Shown here: positions 1 to 5,572 of the stretch, piece after piece
Layout: each line of letters starts with the position of its first letter
How positions within the stretch are numbered: the first letter of the stretch is position 1
Source of the DNA: Synergistales bacterium
Lineage (GTDB): Bacteria > Synergistota > Synergistia > Synergistales > 79-D21
Assembly: GCA_015657435.1 (NCBI GenBank)
Contig: JADLKH010000003.1
Span: 162,966-168,537 of the forward strand
Length of the DNA: 5,572 bases
Direction of reading: 5' to 3'
Notes under the pieces: model-generated
What the model saw: the letters and a program-made list of their open reading frames with translations, nothing else
Told to the model about the DNA's origin: nothing
Database searches by the model: none
Translations under genes and position numbers: made by a program

Positions 1-411
1 CAGCCAGTGGGTCAGGCTTCGCCAGAAGAGGATTCCCCTCGGGTTGACCTCGATGTTCGTCAGGACCGAGGCTCCGGTCGTGGTGAAACCCGACATGGCC
101 TCGAAAAAAGCATCCGTGTAGGTGGGCACGGAGCCGTGGAGGTAGAAGGGCAGCGCCCCGATCCCCGAACAGAGGATCCAGGACAGGGAAACGACGGCGA
201 AGGCTTCCCGGGGTCCAAGTTCGGAGGCCTTCGCGTTTCTGCCCAGACAGAACAGCAGGCCCGAAACCGCCAGTCCCGCCGCCAGGGAAGCCCCAAGGTC
301 CAGCAGGTCGGAGGAACCGTCCCACACAGCCCAGGCCATGCCCCAGAGCAGGAAAAGGGAGACGACGGTCGTCACCAGGCTCAGGACCTTCGCGACGATG
401 GCGGGGCGCAT
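1..411 (-). CDS. trkH: Trk-type potassium uptake protein TrkH, N-terminal part (cut by the window edge)
   Basis: This is the membrane pore subunit of a Trk/Ktr potassium uptake system, which moves K+ into the cytoplasm under control of a TrkA-type ring. Only the first 137 codons are present; TrkH proteins are usually about 480 residues, so the rest lies beyond the left edge. The translation begins [15 protein letters not shown]. It has hydrophobic segments at about residues 10-30, 40-57 and 70-91. Then comes the family signature: [16 protein letters not shown] at 100-115, where TTTGAS is the first selectivity-filter loop with the K+-coordinating glycine at 113, followed by FWRSLTHWL at 129-137. 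The ATG at 411-409 lies 3 bases after the trkA stop, and GGGAG inside the end of trkA could serve as ribosome binding site. This spacing indicates translation from a shared trkA-trkH mRNA. Identification is by motif and is strong; the visible part is intact. Confidence 0.95.
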   Translation of the reverse strand, partial: MRPAIVAKVLSLVTTVVSLFLLWGMAWAVWDGSSDLLDLGASLAAGLAVSGLLFCLGRNAKASELGPREAFAVVSLSWILCSGIGALPFYLHGSVPTYTDAFFEAMSGFTTTGASVLTNIEVNPRGILFWRSLTHWL

Positions 412-414
412 GTC

Positions 415-1779
415 TCAGTCGGCTCCCAGGGCGGCCAGGGCTTTTTGCAGGTTGTCTTTGGAGGAGAAGAAGAGAATGTGGTCTCCCTCCATCAGCACCG
501 TGCTCCCCTTGGGGACGAAGACGGCGGAGCCCCGTTCGACGAGGGCCAGGATCACGCCCCTGGGGATGTCGAGCTCCATGACCTGCCGTCCGATGGCCGG
601 AGAACCGCCGGCGAGAACCACCTCCCCCATCTCCGCGTCGATCTGGTCGATGACGGAGACGGCGCCGGTTCCGCGCGGATAGCGGATCCGGTGGAGGATC
701 GTCGAGGCGAGGGCCTCGTTGGGGTTCACCAGGGCATCGGCCACGAAGGCATCCTGCAGGTCCAGGTAGCCCTGTTTCCTGACGACCGCGATGGTTTTGC
801 GCGCTCCCAGACTGTGTCCCACGGCGGACAGGACGAGGTTCGTCTCGTCGCTGGCGGTGGTGCACACGAAACCGTCGGTTTCCTCGATTCCCTCGTAACG
901 GAGGAGGTCCGTGTCCGAGGCGTCTCCGCAGAGAACCGTCGTTCTTCGGAGTTCCCGGGCAAGTTCCTCGCATTTTTCCCGGTTCCGGTCGATCAGGCGG
1001 ATGTCGATCTTCTGGAAGTTGCGCTCCAGGCGGGAGGCGACCTGGAAACCGATCTTCCCCCCGCCCACGATCATGACCCTCTTCAGGGGACGGCTGGCTT
1101 CTCCCGTGAAAAGCCCCGCGACGAGATCCCGGTCCTCCCTGAGGGTGGCCACGTAACAGAGGTCCCCCTTCAGGAGGACGCTGTCGCCCGAAGGGACGAA
1201 ACCATTGCGGCCGCGTCTCACGTAGACGATGATCGTGCGAAGGTCCTTATAGGCTGCGGTCAGGTCCTTCAGGGGTCGGTCCAGCAGGGGCGATTCCGCG
1301 GAAAGTGTGAAACCGTAGATGCCGGTCCGTTCCTGCATGAGGGTTGCCGCGTGGAACGAGGCGCCGACCTGCAGCAGCTCCTGGATCTCGCGGGCCACGC
1401 TCCGTTCGGGGGAGATCAGAAGGTCGACGTTCAGGTCCCTTGCCCAGGACTGGGTGTCGGTGAACTCGAGGCTCCGGACCCGGGCCATGGTCTGGGGAAC
1501 GCCGCTTCTCTTCGCGATCCAGCAGGCGAGGATGTTCACCTCGTCCCGGTCGGTGGCCCAGATCAAAAGATCGACGCCGCCCTCTTCCCCCAGTCCGGCT
1601 TCCTCCAGGACCTGCGGCCTGGCTCCGTTGCCGCGGACCACCCGGGCGTCCAGTTCGTCGTCGACCCGTTGGGCGTGGCTCTCGTCACGCTCGACGACGG
1701 TCAGGTCATGCCCGTCCTTGATGAGGTCCCGCGCCACGCTCAGTCCGACTTCACCGGCACCGACCAGGATGATCTTCAT
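415..1779 (-). CDS. trkA: Trk system potassium transport regulator TrkA
   Basis: This is the cytoplasmic NAD(H)-binding subunit that assembles under TrkH and gates K+ uptake. The 454-residue product has the full-length duplicated TrkA architecture (family about 450-460). The first RCK_N (Rossmann) domain has GAGEVG at 7-12 and an acidic E30 at the end of the second strand, where NAD ribose is usually held. It contains LLISPERSVAREI at 120-132, typical of TrkA. The first RCK_C domain spans about 143-225. The second RCK_N domain has GGGKIG at 239-244 and D264, and runs through ADALVNPNEALAS at 347-359. The second RCK_C domain spans about 373-452. The ATG at 1779 is supported by GGAGG at 1793-1789, nine bases upstream and inside the end of the preceding dehydrogenase gene. 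It sits 4 bases after that gene's stop and 3 bases before trkH. Both nucleotide-binding motifs look functional, and I see no truncation or frameshift. Confidence 0.96.
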   Translation of the reverse strand: MKIILVGAGEVGLSVARDLIKDGHDLTVVERDESHAQRVDDELDARVVRGNGARPQVLEEAGLGEEGGVDLLIWATDRDEVNILACWIAKRSGVPQTMARVRSLEFTDTQSWARDLNVDLLISPERSVAREIQELLQVGASFHAATLMQERTGIYGFTLSAESPLLDRPLKDLTAAYKDLRTIIVYVRRGRNGFVPSGDSVLLKGDLCYVATLREDRDLVAGLFTGEASRPLKRVMIVGGGKIGFQVASRLERNFQKIDIRLIDRNREKCEELARELRRTTVLCGDASDTDLLRYEGIEETDGFVCTTASDETNLVLSAVGHSLGARKTIAVVRKQGYLDLQDAFVADALVNPNEALASTILHRIRYPRGTGAVSVIDQIDAEMGEVVLAGGSPAIGRQVMELDIPRGVILALVERGSAVFVPKGSTVLMEGDHILFFSSKDNLQKALAALGAD

Positions 1780-1783
1780 CGCT

Positions 1784-2779
1784 TCATGCCTCCAGGTAAT
1801 CCGCCGGGTCCACGACGCCCAGCGGCGGTTCTCCGGCGAGGAATCGGCGGACGTTGCCGAGGGCCGACTTCAGGGCGACCGGGAAGATCCCGTTCACGAG
1901 GTTCGAGTTGTGGGGGGAACCGAGCACGTTCTCCAGTTCGAAGAAGGGATGGTCGGTTCGGAATTCGCCGTGGGTAGGGGGTTCGATCCACCAGGTGTCG
2001 ATTCCCGCCCTGAACGCCGGGTGGGCCTTCAGGTGGTCGTAGAGCGCCTTTTCCTGGATCAGGGCGCCTCGCGCCACGTTGACGAGGATGGCGTCGTTTC
2101 TCATCCACTCCAGTTCCCTTTTCCCGATCATCCCGCGGGTTCTGCGGGTGAGGGGGAGGCTCAGGACGACCACGTGGGCGTCGCGCACGGCCGCCTCGAG
2201 ATCGTCCAGGGTGCCGATCCAGTCGACGGGTTCCGTGGAGCGCCCCGTCGTATTGACCGCCCGGATCTCCATTCCCAGGCACCGGAAAAGGCGGGCCACG
2301 GCTTTGCCGATGCCCCCGAAGCCGATGACGGCCGCGGTGGATTTGCGGAACCAGAGGCTTTCCCGGTTGTTGTCGAACTCGCCGCAGGCCAGTTTCGCAT
2401 GGAGGGGCAGCAGGTTCTTGCCCAGCGCCAGGGCCATGCACAGGGCGTGCTCGGCGAGCGGTTCGGCCCAGGCTCCCGCGTTGCTGCACAGCACGGCGCC
2501 CTTCGGCATCAGGGCGAAAGGCAGGGCGTCCACGCCCGCCAGAAGGGACTGGAAGAACTTCAGGTTTTTAAGGAGGACCAGTTCCGGGGAGGGGATTTCC
2601 CGCCCCAGCACGAAACTCATCAGAATATCCGCGGACTCGAGGGCGGCTCTTCGCCTTTCGCTGCCGTCGAGATCCTTCAGGAAAATCAGCCGGGACGACT
2701 CGCCGAGTTCCCGGTCAAGCAGCGTCCGGGTTTCGGTGTCTACGGGAAAACTGACAACGACGACGGGGTTCGGCTTCAT
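1784..2779 (-). CDS. D-isomer-specific 2-hydroxyacid dehydrogenase family protein
   Basis: This is a cytoplasmic NAD(P)-dependent oxidoreductase of the family that interconverts D-2-hydroxyacids and 2-oxoacids (phosphoglycerate, glyoxylate/hydroxypyruvate and lactate dehydrogenases). The 331-residue length is normal. The split catalytic domain covers about 1-115 and the C-terminal end. The Rossmann domain (about 116-300) has GFGGIG at 153-158. The expected catalytic triad is present: R237 in LVNVARGAL, E266 in DTWWIEPP, and H290 in LGSPHNS. The strand after the glycine loop ends AVNTTGRS (174-181), lacking the usual acidic NAD-binding residue and carrying R180, so NADP(H) use is possible; this is inference. 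The substrate cannot be read from sequence. I chose the ATG at 2779 rather than 2878 because GAGGGAGG sits at 2794-2787, whereas the longer version would run through the divergent promoter region into the neighbouring gene. It is the first gene of a probable operon with trkA and trkH. Confidence 0.9.
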   Translation of the reverse strand: MKPNPVVVVSFPVDTETRTLLDRELGESSRLIFLKDLDGSERRRAALESADILMSFVLGREIPSPELVLLKNLKFFQSLLAGVDALPFALMPKGAVLCSNAGAWAEPLAEHALCMALALGKNLLPLHAKLACGEFDNNRESLWFRKSTAAVIGFGGIGKAVARLFRCLGMEIRAVNTTGRSTEPVDWIGTLDDLEAAVRDAHVVVLSLPLTRRTRGMIGKRELEWMRNDAILVNVARGALIQEKALYDHLKAHPAFRAGIDTWWIEPPTHGEFRTDHPFFELENVLGSPHNSNLVNGIFPVALKSALGNVRRFLAGEPPLGVVDPADYLEA

Positions 2780-2786
2780 GGCGTTT

Positions 2787-2794
2787 CCTCCCTC
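2787..2794 (-). promoter_or_regulatory. Ribosome binding site of the 2-hydroxyacid dehydrogenase gene
   Basis: Read on the minus strand this is GAGGGAGG, with the core GGAGG seven bases before the ATG at 2779. It is a near-perfect Shine-Dalgarno match and decides the start of the dehydrogenase: the reading frame stays open for 33 more codons to an ATG at 2878 that has no comparable site. Confidence 0.75.
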
Positions 2795-2801
2795 GAAAAG
2801 C

Positions 2802-2830
2802 TTGCGAAATTCCCCCCGGGCGGGGACAAT
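2802..2830 (+). promoter_or_regulatory. Possible sigma-70 type promoter for the DUF4412-like gene
   Basis: TTGCGA at 2802-2807 and GACAAT at 2825-2830 are separated by exactly 17 bases. Each box matches 4 of 6 consensus positions. The predicted transcription start near 2837 would give a leader of about 40 bases before the ATG at 2877. The spacer is very C/G rich. The match is modest and no other line of evidence supports it. Confidence 0.35.
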
Positions 2831-2834
2831 GCCA

Positions 2835-2840
2835 ATCATA
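2835..2840 (-). promoter_or_regulatory. Possible -10 box of the dehydrogenase-trkA-trkH operon
   Basis: On the minus strand this reads TATGAT, matching 5 of 6 positions of the -10 consensus, about 55 bases upstream of the dehydrogenase ATG. I could not find a good -35 box at 16-18 bases spacing, so the call rests on the hexamer and on the need for a promoter in this divergent gap. If real, its start site would fall inside the opposing promoter candidate at 2802-2830. Confidence 0.25.
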
Positions 2841-2876
2841 GACCATACTCGCCTTGAGAAGAAAGGGGAAGGGATC

Positions 2877-3455
2877 ATGATCGGTCAATCATCCGGAAGG
2901 ATGTTTCGAAGGGTTCTTTTCGCAGGGACACTGGCGCTTCTTCTGACGGGAGGATCGGCGCTGGCCGCGGAGTTTTCCGCCGATATGGCGATGAAGGCTC
3001 CCGACGGTTCGGGCATGACCGGCAAGGTGTTCGTCAAGGGGCCCAAGATCCGCCAGGAGATGACCCCTGACGGAGAGAAGATGATCACGATCCTCCGCCT
3101 GGACAAGAAGCTTTCCTGGGTCCTCATGCCCGACGAAAAGGTCTACATGGAGATGAAGATGAGGGAAAGCGCCGAAGATCCCTCCCTGGTGGAAAAGACC
3201 GACCCGGCCAAGGTCAGGCGGCTGGGGAAGGAGACGGTCAACGGTTTCGTCTGCGAAAAGATCCAGGTGACCGAAAAGTCGACCGTGATCACCCAGTGGC
3301 TTTCGGAGGAGCTGGGATGGCCGATCAAGGGCGAGGTGAAGGCTCCGGAGGGCCTCTCGACCCACGAGTACAAGAACATCAAAAAGGGCGGCGTTTCCGA
3401 CGCCCTTTTCGAGATTCCTTCCGGCTACCAGAAGATGTCCGTTCCCGGGATGTAG
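2877..3455 (+). CDS. Secreted DUF4412-like protein
   Basis: This is a predicted exported protein of unknown function. The 192-residue product starts with a Sec-type signal peptide: basic R10-R12, a hydrophobic core at about 13-24, and a cleavage candidate after SALA at 27-30, leaving a mature chain starting AEFSADMAMK. There is no lipobox cysteine, so it is probably soluble in the periplasm. The mature part alternates short strands in the pattern of DUF4412 proteins: GMTGKVFVKGPKIRQEM (46-62), MITILRLDKKLSWVLMPDEK (69-88) and GKETVNGFVCEKIQVTE (117-133), then a GGVSDALFEIPSGYQKM end typical of the family. That style resembles LolA-like lipoprotein-carrier folds; this is inference. The ATG at 2877 is preceded by AGGGGA at 2864-2869, seven bases upstream; M9 at 2901 is a weaker alternative. 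The gene is divergent from the dehydrogenase operon and convergent with the DUF4403-like gene. Family assignment is from memory of the motif pattern. Confidence 0.82.
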   Translation: MIGQSSGRMFRRVLFAGTLALLLTGGSALAAEFSADMAMKAPDGSGMTGKVFVKGPKIRQEMTPDGEKMITILRLDKKLSWVLMPDEKVYMEMKMRESAEDPSLVEKTDPAKVRRLGKETVNGFVCEKIQVTEKSTVITQWLSEELGWPIKGEVKAPEGLSTHEYKNIKKGGVSDALFEIPSGYQKMSVPGM

Positions 3456-3478
3456 CCGCGGACGGTCTCAGGACGGAT
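3456..3478. other. Short convergent intergenic gap without a clear terminator
   Basis: These 23 bases separate two converging stop codons. They contain a direct repeat of GGACGG but no inverted repeat and no T-run on either strand, so no intrinsic terminator can be called. Transcripts from both sides may overlap here or end by another mechanism. Confidence 0.6.
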
Positions 3479-4921
3479 TCAGGGAATCCACTCGAGACCG
3501 GCGTTGCCCTCCAGGAGGACCCGAAGGGCGAGCCCTTCCTTCGTGACCGCCACCGACTCGAGGGCGACCTGCCCCGCGGAACCCCGAAGGGTGAGACCGG
3601 GAGCGATTTCGCGTTTGTCGAGGAACCGGCCCAGGGCTTTCGTGGCCTCGTCCATCGGGCCGGACAGAGGGAAAACCGCGGCTTGACGGAGGCTTTCGAG
3701 AAGAACGGGACGGGCGACCCAGGCCGCGGTTCGAAGAAGCCCGCGGGTCGTTCCCTCGTCGTAATCGACCGGGTCCAGGCGGATACTCCGCCCGGACCTG
3801 TCCCATTTCGGGGTCCCCATGATGTAGACCGTTCCGGCCCTGCGGGTGGAGAAAAGCCCGGCCCCTTCCACGGCCAGGATCTTCACCTCGAAGACCAGCC
3901 GGTTGCCGTTTGCCGAGGCCGAGATCGTTTCGATCGTGATGCTTCTGCCCTCCCCCGCCGAAAGGGTGCGTCCGGAAAGTTCCTCCTTGAGCTTCAGGTT
4001 GACCGCGTCATACCCGAGAAAAATCGGCAATTGGAGGGAAAAGCCCTTGGAGGCTCCGCCCGGGTCGGAGGCGGAGACCGCCGGAAGGGGAAGATTCGGC
4101 TTCTTCTCCGGCTGCCGGGTGCCCAGGGAAAGGCGGCTTTCAAGGCGGGCGTCGAGGAGGACTCTTTCGGGTTTCAGGTCGAGAGGAGAAAGGGCGATCG
4201 AGAGCGGGGCGACGCTTAGCCACAAGTCCGGGGAAACGGATAGGCGGCGGGGCTCCTGGAGATCCGTCCAGGCCTCTTCCGCCCGCTCCCTCAGGTGCAG
4301 CGATTCGTTGATCGCCGCGTCAATCCGCGGCAGGGCCTCCTCGATGCGGGACCTCAGGAATTCTTCGGCGGCGTTCTGGAAGGTCACCCGGATCCCGAGG
4401 ACCGTCGCGGCCGGGGGCCGGCGCCATTTCAGCAGGATCCGCGGCTGGGTCCGGACCTGCCAGTCGGAGGAAACCGACGGTTTCATCGAGAGCTCGGCCG
4501 TGGCGGCTCCGTCCGCGGAGAGCGAAACGGGCACCGAAATGCCCAGGGCGGTCGCCGAACCGTTCAGGCGGGCCCGGAAAGAGACGGGGACGGACAGCAC
4601 GAGCCGGTCGCCGTCAAGCCTCACGTCCGGAGTGCCGTCCCGTCGGACGAGGTAGGTTCCCCGCCCTTCGAAGAGGCTTTCCCGCACGGGGTTCGCCCCG
4701 CTGATTTCCTCAGGAAGGCGCGTTCGGGCAAGGTTTTTGAGCTCCTCCATCGAAACGCCGAAGGGGATCGCGACGATCGAGACCGGAGGCGCGGGCAGCG
4801 GGTTCGCCGGGACCGCCTCGGGCGGGGTGACGGAGATCCGCCGGGTTCCCTGGAAGAACAGCCAGGTTCCGCTCGCGGCAGCCGCAAGGAAAAGAAGAAG
4901 CAGGACGACTCCCCTACGCAT
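3479..4921 (-). CDS. DUF4403-like envelope protein
   Basis: This is a predicted extracytoplasmic protein of unknown function, 480 residues. It starts with a charged MRR and a hydrophobic stretch at about 5-23, which is either a Sec signal peptide or an N-terminal membrane anchor; there is no lipobox cysteine. A proline-rich linker follows at 33-46. The rest is rich in alternating beta-strands. Features matching the DUF4403 pattern are: VSIVAIPFGVSMEELKNLAR (47-66); a mid-protein helix and turn reading AEEAWTDLQEPRRLSVSPDL (214-233), before LWLSVAPLSIALSP; and VYIMGTPKWDRSGRSIRLDP (365-384). A long amphipathic segment covers 391-435. The protein ends AGLEWIP with no C-terminal anchor. The ATG at 4921 has GGGAGGG at 4934-4928, six bases upstream. 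The gene is convergent with the DUF4412-like gene and divergent from eno. A lipid-binding tubular fold has occurred to me as a possibility, but nothing visible proves it. Confidence 0.8.
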   Translation of the reverse strand: MRRGVVLLLLFLAAAASGTWLFFQGTRRISVTPPEAVPANPLPAPPVSIVAIPFGVSMEELKNLARTRLPEEISGANPVRESLFEGRGTYLVRRDGTPDVRLDGDRLVLSVPVSFRARLNGSATALGISVPVSLSADGAATAELSMKPSVSSDWQVRTQPRILLKWRRPPAATVLGIRVTFQNAAEEFLRSRIEEALPRIDAAINESLHLRERAEEAWTDLQEPRRLSVSPDLWLSVAPLSIALSPLDLKPERVLLDARLESRLSLGTRQPEKKPNLPLPAVSASDPGGASKGFSLQLPIFLGYDAVNLKLKEELSGRTLSAGEGRSITIETISASANGNRLVFEVKILAVEGAGLFSTRRAGTVYIMGTPKWDRSGRSIRLDPVDYDEGTTRGLLRTAAWVARPVLLESLRQAAVFPLSGPMDEATKALGRFLDKREIAPGLTLRGSAGQVALESVAVTKEGLALRVLLEGNAGLEWIP

Positions 4922-4941
4922 GCGTATCCCTCCCTGGTTCC

Positions 4942-4947
4942 ATTTTA
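4942..4947 (-). promoter_or_regulatory. Possible -10 box of the DUF4403-like gene
   Basis: On the minus strand this reads TAAAAT, a 5 of 6 match to the -10 consensus, in an AT-rich island within otherwise GC-rich DNA. A start about seven bases downstream would leave a leader of only about 14 bases, just enough for the GGGAGGG ribosome binding site. No convincing -35 box is seen at the usual distance. Confidence 0.25.
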
Positions 4948-4980
4948 TCCCGTCGGGGGGTGATCCGGAGGAACCTGCGC

Positions 4981-4986
4981 TACAAT
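4981..4986 (+). promoter_or_regulatory. Probable -10 box of the eno promoter
   Basis: TACAAT matches 5 of 6 positions of the -10 consensus and lies 65 bases upstream of the eno ATG. The predicted start near 4993 would give a leader of about 59 bases. The -35 position (around 4957-4964) is G-rich and does not resemble TTGACA, so the promoter may rely on another factor or be weak as read here. Confidence 0.4.
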
Positions 4987-5003
4987 GAGGGTCGAAAACA
5001 GTG

Positions 5004-5020
5004 CCCGGGAGACTGCCGGG
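5004..5020 (+). other. Small stem-loop in the eno leader
   Basis: CCCGG at 5004-5008 can pair with CCGGG at 5016-5020 across a 7-base loop. A competing pairing of CAGT (4999-5002) with ACTG (5012-5015) also exists. It lies between the predicted transcription start and the ribosome binding site. It is followed by TTAAA, not a T-run, so it is not a terminator. It may only be a chance hairpin in GC-rich sequence. Confidence 0.3.
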
Positions 5021-5024
5021 TTAA

Positions 5025-5572
<548 letters not shown>

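Noticed and set aside
7..1977. A 656-codon plus-strand open frame opposite trkH, trkA and the dehydrogenase
   Set aside because: It lies antisense to three genes with clear family motifs. Its translation is low-complexity (rich in G, D, R, Q, H), has no recognisable domain, and lacks a plausible ribosome binding site. It is what GC-rich codon usage produces on the opposite strand.
1319..2857. A 512-codon plus-strand open frame opposite trkA and the dehydrogenase
   Set aside because: It is antisense to confidently identified genes and has Arg/Ser-rich shadow composition with no domain.
2079..2876. N-terminal extension of the DUF4412-like gene upstream of 2877
   Set aside because: The frame is open but antisense to the dehydrogenase. 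The signal peptide begins right after the ATG at 2877, which also has a purine-rich binding site, so the upstream part is not coding.
2780..2878. 33-residue N-terminal extension of the dehydrogenase
   Set aside because: It would cover the whole divergent promoter region and overlap the neighbouring start codon. A strong ribosome binding site at 2787-2794 supports the ATG at 2779.
3456..3478. Bidirectional terminator between the converging genes
   Set aside because: The two GGACGG copies are direct, not inverted, so no hairpin forms, and there is no T-run on either strand.
3296..4219. A 307-codon plus-strand open frame opposite the DUF4403-like gene
   Set aside because: Its composition is that of an antisense shadow, while the opposite strand encodes a continuous 480-residue protein with a signal sequence and ribosome binding site.

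Overview
The window is GC-rich, and almost all of it is ordinary chromosomal coding sequence. It reads as a fragment from a high-GC, diderm (Gram-negative) bacterium: two of the six genes encode exported, probably envelope-associated proteins (DUF4412-like and DUF4403-like), and the rest are housekeeping or ion-transport genes. I cannot fix the phylum from the sequence. Synergistota or a desulfobacterial-type lineage would fit the gene style, but that is a guess. I see no insertion sequence, phage gene, CRISPR array, tRNA or rRNA.

Layout from left to right. A minus-strand gene cluster occupies 1-2779. Read in its own direction it is a D-2-hydroxyacid dehydrogenase (2779-1784), then trkA (1779-415), then the first 137 codons of trkH (411 to the left edge, where it is cut off). 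The gaps are 4 and 3 bases, so the three are probably one operon. TrkA and TrkH are the cytoplasmic regulatory and membrane pore subunits of a Trk/Ktr-type potassium uptake system. A 97-base divergent intergenic region (2780-2876) separates this operon from a plus-strand gene (2877-3455) for a small secreted DUF4412-like protein. That gene converges, with a 23-base gap, on a minus-strand DUF4403-like envelope protein gene (4921-3479). A second divergent intergenic region (4922-5051) carries a likely promoter and leader for eno (enolase), whose first 173 codons run off the right edge.

How they work together: trkA and trkH form one potassium-uptake module. The dehydrogenase is probably co-transcribed with them without an obvious metabolic link. 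The DUF4412 and DUF4403 proteins are both predicted to sit outside the cytoplasm, but nothing beyond adjacency shows that they cooperate. Enolase is independent glycolysis. I found no convincing new system. The main points of interest are the dehydrogenase-trk linkage, the likely cofactor preference of the dehydrogenase, and the convergent pair of poorly characterised envelope genes. Very long open frames opposite the real genes are by-products of GC-rich codon usage.
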